This document shows, piece after piece, positions 34,188-52,590 of a stretch of DNA of 64,000 nt (its first letter is position 1; every line of letters starts with the position of its first letter). The notes beneath the pieces were generated by a model, which saw nothing but the letters and a program-made list of their open reading frames with translations, had not been told where the DNA came from and ran no database searches. The stretch is from contig OY997588.1 of the NCBI GenBank assembly GCA_963921825.1, positions 157,295,618 to 157,359,617 on the forward strand, read 5' to 3'. The translations under genes and the position numbers were made by a program. This DNA comes from Erodium maritimum (taxonomy: Eukaryota; Streptophyta; Magnoliopsida; Geraniales; Geraniaceae).

Positions 34188-37129
34188 ATGGCTTACATGG
34201 AGCAAGAGCAGATTTGCAGCGATTACATGGTGCTGAAGCCGGAGGAGGCGAGGTATGTTGATCTTGCGTGGCTCTTGTTCTCGTCTGAGTTGAAGAACCA
34301 GAGGTTCGTGAACTGCCCGAGATCTGAAATCGAAGAAGAAGAAGATGATTTAGTGATAAAGGTGGGGGAGTTTAGGAGGAGATGGCTTATTTTCATCTCC
34401 ATTGTTGTTCAGAAGCTGCTGATTCTGTTGAGGGATGGAATGGAGAGGACGGGGAACGGGTTGGAGATCCTGCTCAATCTTTCGACCAGCAATGGCGGCG
34501 TCTTCAAGCTCTTCTTCAACATCTTCACAGGTCGGTATCTATATTCGTTGCTCACATTTTGTTGAAACCTTTTCACAAGTTTTTTTTTTGATCAGCAATA
34601 AAGCGGAAAATCTTAACCTAACCTAGCCTAAGTTACGAGGTGACCCACTGGGATTCGAACCTCTGACCTCAAGGAGGTGAAAAGAGGTCAATTGACCAAT
34701 AGGCCAACCCCAGTGGGCCCTTGTTCACAAGTTTCAGCGAAATGTGAACGATTTTTTAACACATACTCACCTCAGGTTCAGAATAGATTTGTACCTGATT
34801 GTTAGCCTCTGTATGTATATGTGATGAGATAAGAGTTGGTTTTTGATTGAACTGGATGAAAATGGAGCAGGAAGGACGGTGTGGCCAGATAGTGCATCGG
34901 CAACATTCACATCGATGATAGGAGGTTTTGACAAGAGAGTGGGGCTGGACACCAGGGCTGGACCGGCTGGAACTCCAAGATACTACGCTTCACTTTCCAT
35001 TATGGCTGCTAAGGTTTCGTACGAGAATGAAGCCTCCATCCAAACCATTGTCACTGATCACTGGGAGGTACTGTGACATTTTCAATCAATCGAAGTTCTG
35101 AACTGATCTTGTTGTGTTATGCCAATGTAGATGATGAGGTTGTTGCTGTTGTGCAGATGAAGTTCTTGCGGTTCTACAAGTTCTGGAACGGTAAGAGCCA
35201 AGTTTCAGATATGTAACTCCTGTCACTATAGTGTACAGATATGTGAATGATTCGGTATTTCATAGAAAATAGTTTGTTTAGCAGAAAGACTATTCACTAA
35301 CCTGTGTTTTTTATTCTATGAATTAGCTGTTTGCTTATCTGGAACACTATTATTTCGATATCATTGACCTGGATTGGCATAAGATAAGTGTCATCATTCA
35401 ATAATGTAAGCAAGAAATAGAATGGGTCCACTTAGATCTTGCTTGAACTTGTTCCCATCCCCAAGTTATTCAGATTATGTAATGCATGCAAATGTAAATT
35501 ATATAATTTGTTTGTATAGGTAGGATAGAGATTAGATAAGATTCATACATACGCGGTAGCGTTCTTTTCTTATTAGGATTCAACTATTTGCACTAGATAA
35601 ATATGAACACCATGTATATAATGAAATTAAGTAATATTACTTCTAGCGATAATTGGAAAAAAGTACCCTGAGAGTTCACTTTTTGCAACTTGTAGCTGTA
35701 GCGCTCTTCTTTGATTACTTCAAAAAAGTACCTCGAACTTGTCCTTTCTGTTGCACTTTGTATAATTTTGTTTCAAAATGATGATTTTACCCTTAGAATT
35801 TAAAATTTAAAAAATAATAATTAAAGAACAAAAAATCCAAATTTTCACATCCCTTAAATTTGTTACACTTTGGACGGTGTAAAGAGGAAGAAAGTTATAC
35901 GATACGAAAATTTGGATTTTTTGTTCTTTACGTATTACTTTTAAAATCAAAATTTTAAGGATAAAATTGCAACAAAAAGACAAATTCAGGGTGCTTTTTG
36001 CAATTATCAAAGAAGAGAGCTACAAGTTGCCAAAAATGAATACCGGAGGATTCTTTTTTGCAATTATCCCTTACTTCTATACTTAGTTTGGGACAGAGAA
36101 TATTAGTATCCTACATAGGAAGAATTTGGATTCTTAGATGACTTTGACAAATATGCATTCCATTTTGTGAACCTAGAATTTTGTGAAGGGTCCAATCTCT
36201 AAGTATGGTGTGTGCGATGTTTCACAGAACACCAGCAAAAACTATCAACACAAGCCTTTATGTTCCAAGACAAAGAAACAGACCCTGACCTGATAGTGGT
36301 GGCATTCAGAGGCACCAGGCTATTTGATGCCGATGCTTGGAGCACAGACGTTGACATCTCCTGGTATGAGCTCCAAGGAGTCGGGAGGATCCATCGCGGC
36401 TTCATGCAAGCTCTGGGCCTGCAAGAAACCAAAGGGTGGCCTAAGGTGTTAGACCAAAGCAATGACAGTGACAAACCATATGCTTACTACACAATCCGAC
36501 AAATGCTCAAACAAATTCTGGAAAACAATAAGAAAGCCAAGTTTGTGGTGACAGGGCACAGCTTGGGCGGGGCATTGGCAATACTGTTTTTGGCTGTTCT
36601 GGCTATGCATGACGAGGACATGCTGATGGATAGGTTAGAAGGAGTGTACACATTCGGGCAGCCGAGGGTTGGGGATGAGGCATTTGGAGAGTACATGAAG
36701 AAGAAGATGAATAAGTACAATGTGAGGTATATGAGGTATGTTTACTGCAATGACTTGGTGCCCAGGCTGCCTTATGATGATAAGACACTTTTTTTCAAGC
36801 ACTTTGGGCCGTGTCTCTACTACAACAGCATCTACAAAGGCAAGGTTATGGAAGAAGAACCGAATAAAAACTACTTCTCACTGTTATGGGTCATACCCAA
36901 GATGCTAAATGCAGTTTGGGAGCTCATAAGGAGTTTCCTTCTACCTTGTGTTATGGGTTCAGACTACAAAGAAGATTGGTCTATGAAGCTTCTAAGGGTT
37001 GTGGGGTTGGTGATTCCAGGATTATCAGCTCACTGTCCTCATGATTATGTTAACGCAACTCGGCTGGGCTTCTCACCCTTGCAGCTCAAAGAGCCAATTC
37101 AGCATCAAGATTATCTTAAATCTGATTGA
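34188..37129 (+). CDS. Class-3 triacylglycerol lipase (TLL1/oil-body lipase type)
   Basis: Alpha/beta-hydrolase lipase of the plant class-3 OBL/TLL group, likely acting on triacylglycerol at membranes or lipid bodies. Exons are 34188-34530, 34871-35067, 35157-35190 (34 bases) and 36228-37129, giving 491 residues. The N-terminal region has hydrophobic stretches (RRWLIFISIVVQKLLILL). The core has VVAFRGT, the nucleophile elbow GHSLGG with Ser303, FGQPRVGD, NDLVPRLP, and a late His in CPHDYVNATRLG that fits the catalytic triad. Tiny exon 3 (MKFLRFYKFWN) matches the conserved FYxFWN segment, and the joined exon 4 continues EHQQKLSTQAF. Intron 1 carries a SINE and intron 3 a MULE-type hairpin. Similarity to Arabidopsis TLL1 (At1g45201) is from memory and supported by the neighbouring TGS1 and DCL genes. 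Confidence 0.95.
34572..34731 (-). mobile_element. tRNA-derived SINE in lipase intron 1
   Basis: On the minus strand the element starts gggcccactggggttggcct, with an A-box-like region and a clear B box (ggttcgaatcc) about 50 bases on, and ends in a poly-A (poly-T at 34580-34589). The eight bases ttcacaag flank it on both sides (34572-34579 and 34724-34731). Length is about 143 bases. Confidence 0.9.
35637..36079. mobile_element. MULE-type hairpin MITE in lipase intron 3
   Basis: The nine bases ttacttcta at 35637-35645 recur at 36071-36079. The 425 bases between (35646-36070) are two inverted arms of about 200 bases with modest mismatch, each starting near gataattg-aaaaaagtacc. Long TIRs and a 9-bp target duplication point to a non-autonomous Mutator-like element. 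Confidence 0.9.
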
Positions 37130-37618
37130 TCTATCCAGGAGCTGCAACACTATGTAATTTACTTGCCAACCCATTCATATTGTAATTACACAGGTACACC
37201 AACAGAGAAAACTTAAACGAATTCAAGTATGCTGTAATAATTTTCTTCTTAGTCATATATAATCACAATGATCACAAAAAGATTCCCAATATGAACTAAG
37301 TAATTCCAAATTTTGACTAGCCAAGCTTCAGAAGTGTTGCTATTAACAAGATTATCACTCATATATGTTCCTTTTATTTTCGTTTCCTTCCTCAATTCTA
37401 CAGATGCTTGACCTTTTAGACGACTTCAAATTTTTCAAGGAACAAGAATATGATAACAGGGATCATATTGATGACTCAAAATAGCTATATACCAAAATAT
37501 ACACAGAAGATCAAACTACATAATTCCTAAATTCCTTCATTTCCAGGCAATTTCAAAGCAAAATCACTCCCAGAACCATATAACGAAGATGAGGCTCAAT
37601 AAAAAGAGAATTTAAGCT
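37130..37618. other. 3' flank between convergent loci
   Basis: Contains the lipase 3'UTR and AT-rich DNA running towards the minus-strand microprotein locus. No coding motif was recognised. Confidence 0.45.
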
Positions 37619-38166
37619 ATGAAATGCAAATTCATCGATAAATGCTTAATCTATCGCTGAGACACAATACCTAGATACATCTACAGCTCGAAATTACCAG
37701 AGAGAGACTTCGGACGCGAGAGATTCGCGATCGTGAGCATCGGAAACAGAGGAGAAGAGGCCGAAGTTGCAATCTGAGCTCAAAAAGACGAGAATCAAAG
37801 TTAAGAAATGCAAATTCATCGACAAACACTTAATCACGCCGTTTCTAGCAGAATGTACCGCAGAGACACAATACCTAGATACATCTACAGCTCGAAATTA
37901 CCTGAGAGAGACTTCAAACTCGAGACATTCACGATCGTGAGCGTCGGAGAAGAGGCCGAAGTTGTAATCTGAGCTCAATAAGACGAGAATCAAAGCTAGG
38001 GAATGCAAATTCATCGAGAAACGTTTAATCACACCATTTCTAGCAGAATGTACCGCAGAGACACAATACCTAGACACATCTACAGCTCGAAATTACCTGA
38101 GAGAGACTTCGACTCGAGAGATTAGCGATCGCGAGAGTCGGAAGCGGAGGAGAAGAGGCCGAAGTT
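37619..38166 (-). repeat. Three-copy tandem repeat of exon-intron unit in microprotein locus
   Basis: A unit of about 188-197 bases occurs three times (about 37619-37800, 37807-38000, 38003-38166). On the minus strand each carries an exon-like stretch encoding NFGLFS followed by SDAHDRESLASEVSL or a decayed version, then a ggtaatttcgagctgtagatg splice-donor-like junction and about 100 bases of intron-like sequence. The two downstream copies have acceptor-like gagctcag before this stretch. Confidence 0.8.
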
Positions 38167-38244
38167 GGAATCAGGAGCGAAGATGACGGATTCGGCGCTG
38201 GCGTCGCGAGTAGCGAAGCCATCCCGAAACCCTAGCTCCGGCAT
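38122..38244 (-). CDS. Uncharacterised 40-residue microprotein
   Basis: The frame starts at 38244 with MPELGFRDGFATRDASAES and continues to NFGLFSSASDSRDR, ending with TAA at 38124-38122. The start is similar to what I recall of small Ser/Asp-rich plant proteins of unknown function. The downstream repeat copies read GAA where this copy has TAA, so the ancestral protein probably continued with an SLASEVSL-like sequence. The locus may now be a truncated gene or one spliced differently. It has no signal peptide, membrane segment or known domain. Confidence 0.55.
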   Translation of the reverse strand: MPELGFRDGFATRDASAESVIFAPDSNFGLFSSASDSRDR

Positions 38245-39810
38245 AGCCGATTCTTCTTCGTGAATCGTGGTGTGCTTCACGTCAGAAGCGGGAGCTTTAT
38301 TTCTGGAGACTGTAAATGGCGGGTGCTTGACTGTGAACGAAAAGCAATGGGTTTTGTATTGTGATAATTAAACCAGACTCGAATTCAAGCCCAGTGGAAT
38401 TCGAACTTTAAAGGCCCAAAAGAGTTACGGCCCAATAATTATACGTGTTTTGTAAATACTGTCGATGAATTATTACTTTTTTAGGAATGACGTCTCTGAC
38501 TATCATCCGTCTACAAATATACTACTGGCGGTAATGTTTTCGTAAAAAATCGAAAGTATACCTTTGTAAAAATGCATACACGAGGGTTTCAAATTGCAAA
38601 ACACGTATACATAAGAGTTACAAATTATAAAACACTTATAACGTAAAGGGGAAAAAGTTCATTTTTTTGTAAATAAAAAATAAGTCACATGATTGTTATA
38701 TAGCAAATTTTAGTTCAAAATACCGGATATAAAATTATTTGGGGATGTTATTTGTAAAGAAAAATCCACCGATAGCATTTGCAGAACACATATAGCTTTT
38801 ACTGATAAGTTTTTGAAATTATCTCTAATTTTATATGAATAATTTAATTCTATAGTAAAAATGAAATAAATCAAATCAAGACAAATCGAATTAAAGATTA
38901 AATATTCAATTTCGACCCAAACTTGATCAGTCACTTTTTGAAGGATAGTCCACACAAATGTTAATTCTAACCGACACCTTGCTTCTCGACCTTTTAATTT
39001 CGAAAATAACACTACAAATAGTGTGATTTTACATATTTGCACGGGTGTTTTGATGTCTTTAGCTAAAATTGACGAGTTCAGTGTGTTTCTAATACACAAC
39101 ATCTCTATCGCGTGTTTTTGCAAATCGAAAATCGTCGACTTTAATGACACTTCCCCTTCAAACTAGATACGTCCACTTGTTTGATTCAAATGAAACTCAT
39201 GACATACATATTACACATAAACTCAAACAACTGATCATGGATTTCATTGTCGTGGACACAATATATTTTATAAGTCGTTTCAACCCATATGTCTGATATC
39301 GAACGTCACGAAGAACAGTTCCAAACCTAAATCTCGTCCGACAAAGACTGAGAGGAAACTGATCTAAACCAGACAAGTGAGGGCAAAAGTATCTGTAGAG
39401 GTCGAGATGACAAAAAACACCAGTAAGACCAAAGTAACGAAATGACCCGTACCACCAGAAATGTACTGAAACTCCCAAGACCACTCTAAATCCGAGAAAC
39501 TGTTAAGCCCTTAACTAAAACAAACGACCCCACCGATCGAAACACCTCTACTGGAACAAACTCCCACTGTGGATGCTCTAGGGAGTCATTTGGATTCCAT
39601 AACAAGTACAAACTTCCATTCTGAAATGTACATGCCAATCATTCAAGACAAAGGGTATGTGTCTGACACTCCAAAATAAACACCAACAAACAAGGATTGC
39701 TATTCCACAAAATAGCTCCCAAAGATACACAACCTAGAAACTAGCTCACAAGAATCACACATTTCCTCAAATATCACTTTTGAGCCCTTTCTAGGAACAC
39801 CAAATATGAG
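38245..39810. other. Intergenic region between microprotein locus and TGS1 3' end
   Basis: The region 38245-38350 is the likely promoter and 5'UTR of the minus-strand microprotein. The remainder is AT-rich. Open frames at 38710-39150 and 39197-39484 show no family signature. Confidence 0.45.
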
Positions 39811-46649
<6,839 letters not shown>

Positions 46650-47400
46650 ATTGTTGCGTGTTTAAATACGGCGTCGTATTGAACAGCGCTTTTCTGTTTC
46701 AGAACTGCTTAAGACATTATTTGGTACCGCGCAAGTGACGAAATTAAACGGCGTCGTATTCTCGACTCGTAAGTCGTACCGCGCAATGAAGTGGGGAAAT
46801 TAAACGGCGTCGTACCGATGTCGTGGAAAAGTAACCGGACAGGACACTAGCGACTGTGGAAATGTTGTCATCGGTAACGGCACCAGATGAGTATTGTTTG
46901 ACAGGTTTTAACTGGAATTGGCCTGGTCGATTACCGGTTTGAACTAGATCAATCGAGTTTATAAGACCTAAAAATTGAGTTCCGGATTACAAAACAAGGG
47001 TTCAACATTTTCCGTTGACATGTGATTGCCACATACTAAATTTAATGAGAGATAATAGATTTATTGACGGAATAAGTTTTTGCACAAAAAATAATTTATT
47101 GTAAATTTTTACAAAACACGCACAGTTTACCGTATATTTTTACTATTATCCCTACGATTTCCTCGACGCGCACAAAAACTACTCAAAGAAATGTTGAATG
47201 GATTTGCTAAACTGCTCGAAGGTGTAACCATAAGCTTTTGTTAGTTTACATTAATCTCAAATTAATTACATTCATCTCCTCCCGTAAATTAATTACATTA
47301 CATTCATCTCCTCCTACAAATATAATCACACCTACATATTTTCTAATGAATCTCGAAACGTATCAATTAATAATGTTAATACGAAACGTCCGATCACAAG
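46650..47400. other. Intergenic between TGS1 start and first S-protein homologue
   Basis: Divergent upstream regions. Near TGS1 the motif taaacggcgtcgta occurs twice (about 46744 and 46801), with a related tacggcgtcgta at about 46667. These are possible regulatory repeats or simple duplications. The rest is AT-rich. Confidence 0.45.
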
Positions 47401-47430
47401 GCTATAAAAGGGGTCGGAACCCACACAACA
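47401..47430 (+). promoter_or_regulatory. Core promoter box of S-protein homologue 1
   Basis: The block ctataaaaggggtcggaac contains the TATA box. Nearly the same block occurs at about 53570, 56113 and 58229 before the other cluster genes, each 55-85 bases before the start codon. Confidence 0.75.
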
Positions 47431-47470
47431 AAACACACATAAAAAAAACATAACTAGGTCGATCCAAAAG

Positions 47471-47887
47471 ATGAAGAGTCTCCCGTTCCTCGTTATCATT
47501 GTCGTATCCATCGCTATGATGGATATGCCTGGTTTAGTAACCGCTATTAGCCTATTGCCACGTAGCCACGTGTACATTAGGAACGACTTAGAGGGTGAAC
47601 CAGACCTGACCCTTCACTGTAAATCAAAAGACGATGATCTCGGTGTTCACGTTCTTAAGACCGGCCAAGTTTATTCGTTCAGATTCAGGCCGAATTTTTG
47701 GGGGGTAACTCTATACTATTGTAGCTTTGAATGGGAAGGCTTGGGGCCTCACTGGGTCGACGTTTATAAGGCATTTCCTATATGTCCGGAGTGTAAATGG
47801 AGCATTAAGAGGGATCATGCATGCAGGTTCAATGATAACTCTCAAGCCTATGATGATTGTGTTGATTACAAGACCTCTGCTCACTAG
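47471..47887 (+). CDS. S-protein homologue 1 (plant self-incompatibility S1 family)
   Basis: Small secreted protein of the S1/SPH family, 138 residues, intronless as is usual. A signal peptide covers about 1-25 (ends GLVTA). The mature part has the family core: an NDLEG loop, LTLHCKSKDDDLGVH, YSFRFRP, then YYCSFEWEG and WVDVY. Six cysteines are seen, including a CPEC pair (C-x2-C) before KRDHACRF. Family founder PrsS is the Papaver pistil S-determinant; most homologues have unknown roles, so no self-incompatibility function is claimed here. It is the first of four plus-strand copies. Confidence 0.95.
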   Translation: MKSLPFLVIIVVSIAMMDMPGLVTAISLLPRSHVYIRNDLEGEPDLTLHCKSKDDDLGVHVLKTGQVYSFRFRPNFWGVTLYYCSFEWEGLGPHWVDVYKAFPICPECKWSIKRDHACRFNDNSQAYDDCVDYKTSAH

Positions 47888-48133
47888 TTATTAAATATGT
47901 GTAACCTTTTTATTGATTTTGATGAATAAGATTTATAAATTTGTATCCATGGTTTGTTTTTCTTTTTCTTTTACTTATGATCATGTCTTTGTTTATGTAA
48001 ATTGTTCAAGACCTTGAACTTGAGTTTGTGGTTAGGATTAGCTCAAGTGCTTGTAACTGGCTGTGAGAAAATTTAAAAGTTTTATAGTTAAGTGAGAAAA
48101 TTAAAAGATCAGTATAATTAAGTAAAAAATGTA
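47888..48133. other. 3' flank of S-protein homologue 1
   Basis: The 3'UTR includes the gattttgatgaataagattt block shared with the other cluster members. AT-rich DNA follows. No other gene. Confidence 0.5.
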
Positions 48134-50880
48134 TTTTTTTTATCGGCAAAACAAATAGAATTAAAATCTCTTTTGAGGTGAAAGAGGAGGTATCAAAACT
48201 GAGATCGGTAACCCCTCGTCGGCCAACACCAAGCAAGGACCATAAGGAAAAGGTCTGTAATTATACCGAACACGAACCAACCTGAATCCGGACAGATCTG
48301 ACATCAAATCCAGCCAAGAAGCACAACGCCACGACCGAGCTTCCGAGCAAAAGACTCCAACAAATAGGCAGCAGGAAGTCAACAGTTCTAGGGATCTGAG
48401 GCTGGACTCGAGTTGAGCGTTCCAAAACCGAGACCGATAACCCCTCGCCGACCAACACCAAGCGAGTATCCGAGGGGGAAGGCCTGTATTTATACCAAGC
48501 ACGAGCTAGCTTGCACCTGGATAAGTCTGACACTAAAGCCTGTAGATAAGAGGAACGCCACATCCAAGCTTCTGATTATCCGCGACGACGAGGGACGAGA
48601 CCAGATTCACAACGAATCAAAGATCCAAACGATCAAGAAACACTTCGCATGGTAAATCTGAAACAAGCCACCTAAGAACCATCACAAATGAGACTGGAAA
48701 AGGAACATCAACCCTGCTTCCACCACCACATCACCAGCTGAAAACTGACACCTTCATAAACTAAGAATCCGAAACTGGAACTCGAGCTGAGCGTTCCGAT
48801 ACCGAAACTGGTAACCCCTCGTCAGCCAACACAAAACGAGGACCCGAAGGAAAAAGCTTGTAATAACACCGAGCACGAGTGAAGCCAAACTCAGAAAGAG
48901 GCCAAAATCAACATTGGCGCGCGAGCTTAGACTCCACCCAACTAAGGTCACGAGAAGCATAAAAGGCAGCCAACCGAAAAGCGTCGTAGAGAGAAAAATG
49001 AGAAGAAGACCAAGACCAAGACCAACCCGACCCAGACCGACCCGACCCGGTCCAAACCATCCTAGTCCAATCCAATCCAACTCAACCCGGTTGAGCCCTA
49101 CCAAGTTCCAAACAAGTTCAGCTTGCCCGCCCCAGGCAGACGAACCCGTACTGACCTCCATCATGGCAGCTCGAGCTATGAGAGCAGAGACACCGGCTTC
49201 ACTAGGAGAAACCCGCCCAAAAATCAAGCCACATGGGGGGATCTGGAACACACACCTGCTTGAGTTCAAACCACCACGAACTCAGAAAGACGTCCATGAA
49301 GTTAGGCCTGCCTGAAACCAGCTGAAGAAGCAGGGGCGGAGGAGGCACGCCCGGTAAGGCTCCTCCAGAACAGCACGAACCCTATCGGAGCAACAACTCT
49401 TCTCAAAGCAAGCCTAACCGAACTCGAGATCTTCCGGCCAAAACAAGAAGTAAAACACATCTGGAAATGAAAAGAAAAAAATGAAATAGAGGAAGGAGAG
49501 ACGAGCAGAAGAACAAAGGGAGGAGGATGGTTGGATTTAGCAGAAGAAGCTCAATTATGAAGTACAAAGAAAAAGCGGTCTACTACCCAGATTTGTCAAC
49601 CATGAATCTCAATTAAGCTAGTCGTCTTCCATTGAAGACACCCATAACTTTACCCAAACATGGGAAGAATATTGTATCTCATTGGCACCCCAACTCTAAG
49701 AGTTGAAGGACACTGACTCGCCGCCAACCACCCCCCCCCCCCAACAATAGGAAGAGATACAAAGAAAATCGAAACGAGCCTACATCTAAGGATGATCGTG
49801 AAAAGAAAAATGTGAGACAAGAACCTTACTATCTGCGACGACCAGGGGACAGACCAAAAGCACAACGAATCTGAGATCAAAAACGTTTCCCATGGTAGAT
49901 CTAGGACAAACCACACGTGAGTCACCTCAAGAGGGTCCGGAGAACAACTACCTAGTAGATAAAGTCACCACACAGAAGCACACTTTCCAAGAACCTCCTT
50001 CCAAACCAGGACCACAGTGAATCCTTGACGGAAACACTTTCCACGGTAGAACTGAAACCACTTCTCCGATGACAAAGAAGAGCGGAACGGAAGGAGACAC
50101 TGGCAGCCCACCAAAATTTGAGGCAACACGCGAAGAAGCCCTAGATCTGCTAGAGGCGAGCCATATTCGAGATCCATATGTGGAGGCGAGCTCCGGCGTA
50201 TAGGAGCTCATGTGATGACGTGCTCAGCACCACACAAACTGAGAAGCACTCCCTTTACGACCTCCAGATCCACATGTGGCGGTAAAACTCGCGCCACAAG
50301 AGCCACAAGCAACCAGAAGGAGAGACTTTATCACCACGAATCCAAAGGAGAAAAAGAAAAGCGGCTGACCAGAGAGAAAAGAACTCTGGTAACCAAGCTC
50401 CAACTACGGCCTAATAAGCCCACACGCACAGGCGTGCTCAACGCACGAGCATAACCCAGGAAGTCGGGCTTGAGGACCACCCCGACGAGGACTCCAACGA
50501 GACACCAAGCCAGAGCTAGGGACGAACCCCTAGTTCATGGACGGAACCAACCCCCGCGTAGCAGATATGCACCTTTAGAGCCCACAAAATGACCGGAGTG
50601 CTGACGATCGACGAGGGTACCCCAGCAGCATACCACACGCACGAACCCCACTTCTGACTAGCTGACGACGGTAACGACGAGAACAAACGGGCGGAGGAGA
50701 AAAATCTCGAGGGAAGCAACGGGGAAAAAGGAAAAGAAGAAGGGACTAAGAGATGATAAGGGGAGAGGGCAGAGGGGCATCCGCCGGTAACAACCAGTGA
50801 GGGTTGTCACCGGTAGGAGAGGAGGTTGTAGAGGAGGAGTCTTTTACGGGTAGGTTTTTTGGGGCTTTTTTCCACTGCTC
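48134..50880 (-). mobile_element. LINE-related repeat block, non-coding
   Basis: The block starts with a poly-T run (48133-48141), as for a minus-strand non-LTR element. It contains a unit (gataacccctcg-cg-ccaacaccaagcgag type) at about 48195, 48430 and 48800, and a second unit (aacgaatc-agatc-aa and tccatggtag types) near 48600, 49860 and 50030. The 5' end on the minus strand is CT-rich around 50700-50880. No reverse transcriptase motif is found. The right boundary and single-element status are uncertain. Confidence 0.5.
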
Positions 50881-51420
50881 AATTCAATTATTTTATCCAC
50901 CGATTCGGATAGAGTGGTGGTGTCTCAGATGCTCACCGGCCACGCTAAGGCGACCCTGTGAGATTAAGAAAGCCAGATACCCGAGGAGGCATCTAGAGGA
51001 AGGAGGAGTCTTGGGACCGAATAATCTCAGGTCCCTCCAAGTCGAGGTACGACTCCTCTCTGGTATCCATGAAGTCTTGCGACTCATTTGACCTGGCGAG
51101 ACTGTATAACAAACCTCGATTGGTTGATACTTTCTTTTTTTTCGTACATTAGGGACATCGAGTAAGACAGATGCAGTGGATTCATAGGTGTCGGTGACGG
51201 TTGGGAGGGAGCCGATAAGAGCGATGGATGCCATGGCGAGGTGTTCGATGCAAACTGGTGCAGAAGCGGCGACAAAAGCGACAAGCCTGGAAGAGAGCAA
51301 GACGTCGTCGCAGATCTCAGATTCGCATACAAGATCTATTTGGGGAGACAAAGGTGACCGGCGAGTTCAACAAGATAGATGGAAAAGATGATGGAAATTT
51401 GGGGTCGGACGACAACACTG
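50881..51420. other. Unassigned GC-richer stretch
   Basis: Open frames on both strands overlap here but show no family signature. It may belong to the neighbouring LINE-related block or to the ancestral form of the tandem repeat that follows. Confidence 0.3.
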
Positions 51421-52590
51421 AAGGATAACCAATCATATTCACCAAAAAAAGAAAGGGTGTCACATATATCAAAGATGGCAAGGGCCTACGAATACATTGA
51501 AGGATAACTAGACATATTCACCGGTGAAAAAAAGGTGTCACATATGTCAAGGATGATAAGGGCAGGCGACAATAACGAAGGATAACCAAACAGATTCACC
51601 AGAGAAGAAATGACGTCATATATGTCAAAGATGACAAGTGTCACGGACTTTTTGGCGACCCCCTTTTGCCTACGGCCAGATTAATGCGTTAACGACATCT
51701 TCTATGGTTTGCAGGTATGCTCCGTTCTCTTGACGTGCGATAGCCCCTTGCTTTGAGTGTCTCGGATCGTTCTTCAACGGTAGGATGGGCCAAGTCTGCT
51801 GCGCACCATCCTCAGACGGCTGAACTCGGGCCCTTTGGGACCTCGCCAAGGGCTCGGGTTCCGGGCGCGCCTGGGGGACCGGGACGGGTCCTGCCGGGGC
51901 GTTTCAAGTGGTATCAGAGCGGGTCGATAGGGTACCCCGCATGAGAACTCAACATGGTGGATCGCTCAAGAAAGACGGTGTGCCGAGCGCTGGGCGCTGA
52001 GCTGACGAGGTGAATGCCAACACGTAGGCACTAGGTGCCGAGAGATCACGGGGTCGTGTGCGTGTGTCGAGTTGGGCAAGTGCACGGGGGAGCGCGGGTT
52101 GGTGCGAGCCAGGAGGGCTGCCAACATGTAGGGCACAGGGATGCCTGAGGACGCCACGGACCGTTGGAGTGAAGGGGCGCGAGGGTGCGCTGGTTGGCCG
52201 AGGGAATGTGCCGTCAGCAAGATGCAGACAAGAGATGGTCAAAGGCCGAAGGTTGAAGGTCCTCGCCGAGGACGGCGAGAGAATGGGTGGGGGAGAATGT
52301 CACGGACTTTTTGGCGACCCCCTTTTGCCTACGGCCAGATTAGTGCGTTAACGACATCTTCTATGGTTTGCAAGTATGCTCCGTTCTCTTGACGTGCGAT
52401 AGCCCCTTGCTTTGAGTGTCTCGGATCGTTCTTCAATGGTAGGATGGGCCAAGTCCGCTGCGCACCATCCTCAGACGGCTGAACTCGGGCCCTTTGGGAC
52501 CTCGCCAAGGGCTCGGGTGCCGAGCGCGCCTGGGGGACCGGGACGGGTCCTACCGGGGCGTTTCACAAGGGCCGATTGCCATTATGCATC
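51421..52590 (+). repeat. Three-unit tandem repeat interrupted by a TRIM
   Basis: Units of about 78 bases begin aaggataacc at about 51421, 51501 and 51580 and contain attcacc, gtcacatatgtcaa and a gatga-aagggc end. The third unit is split by the 927-bp TRIM at caag; its end (caagggccgattgcc) resumes at 52566. Joining across the element restores the pattern gatgacaagggcc seen in the other units. Confidence 0.8.
51639..52565 (+). mobile_element. TRIM retrotransposon (927 bp, two 268-bp LTRs)
   Basis: LTRs 51639-51906 and 52298-52565 run from tgtcacggac to ggggcgtttca and differ at about 7 positions. After the first LTR and two bases comes the primer site tggtatcagagc (51909-51920) for initiator tRNA-Met. 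A purine tract gggtgggggagaa (52285-52297) precedes the second LTR. The bases caag flank both ends (51635-51638 and 52566-52569). The 391-bp interior has no gag or pol motif, so mobilisation needs proteins from another element. Confidence 0.95.

Noticed and set aside
34600-34720. tRNA gene on minus strand
   Set aside because: The B box and weak A box belong to a SINE with poly-A and target duplication; no cloverleaf with paired acceptor stem was seen.
38710-39150. 146-residue minus-strand frame
   Set aside because: AT-rich, no family signature, no promoter or splice support.
48754-49315. Overlapping frames of 171 and 133 residues on opposite strands
   Set aside because: Low-complexity (Gly/Leu on one strand, Arg/Pro on the other) caused by ccgaccc-type repeats in a LINE-related block.
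50893-51351. 152-residue minus-strand frame
   Set aside because: No recognisable motif, overlaps plus-strand frames of similar length, and sits in repeat-derived DNA.
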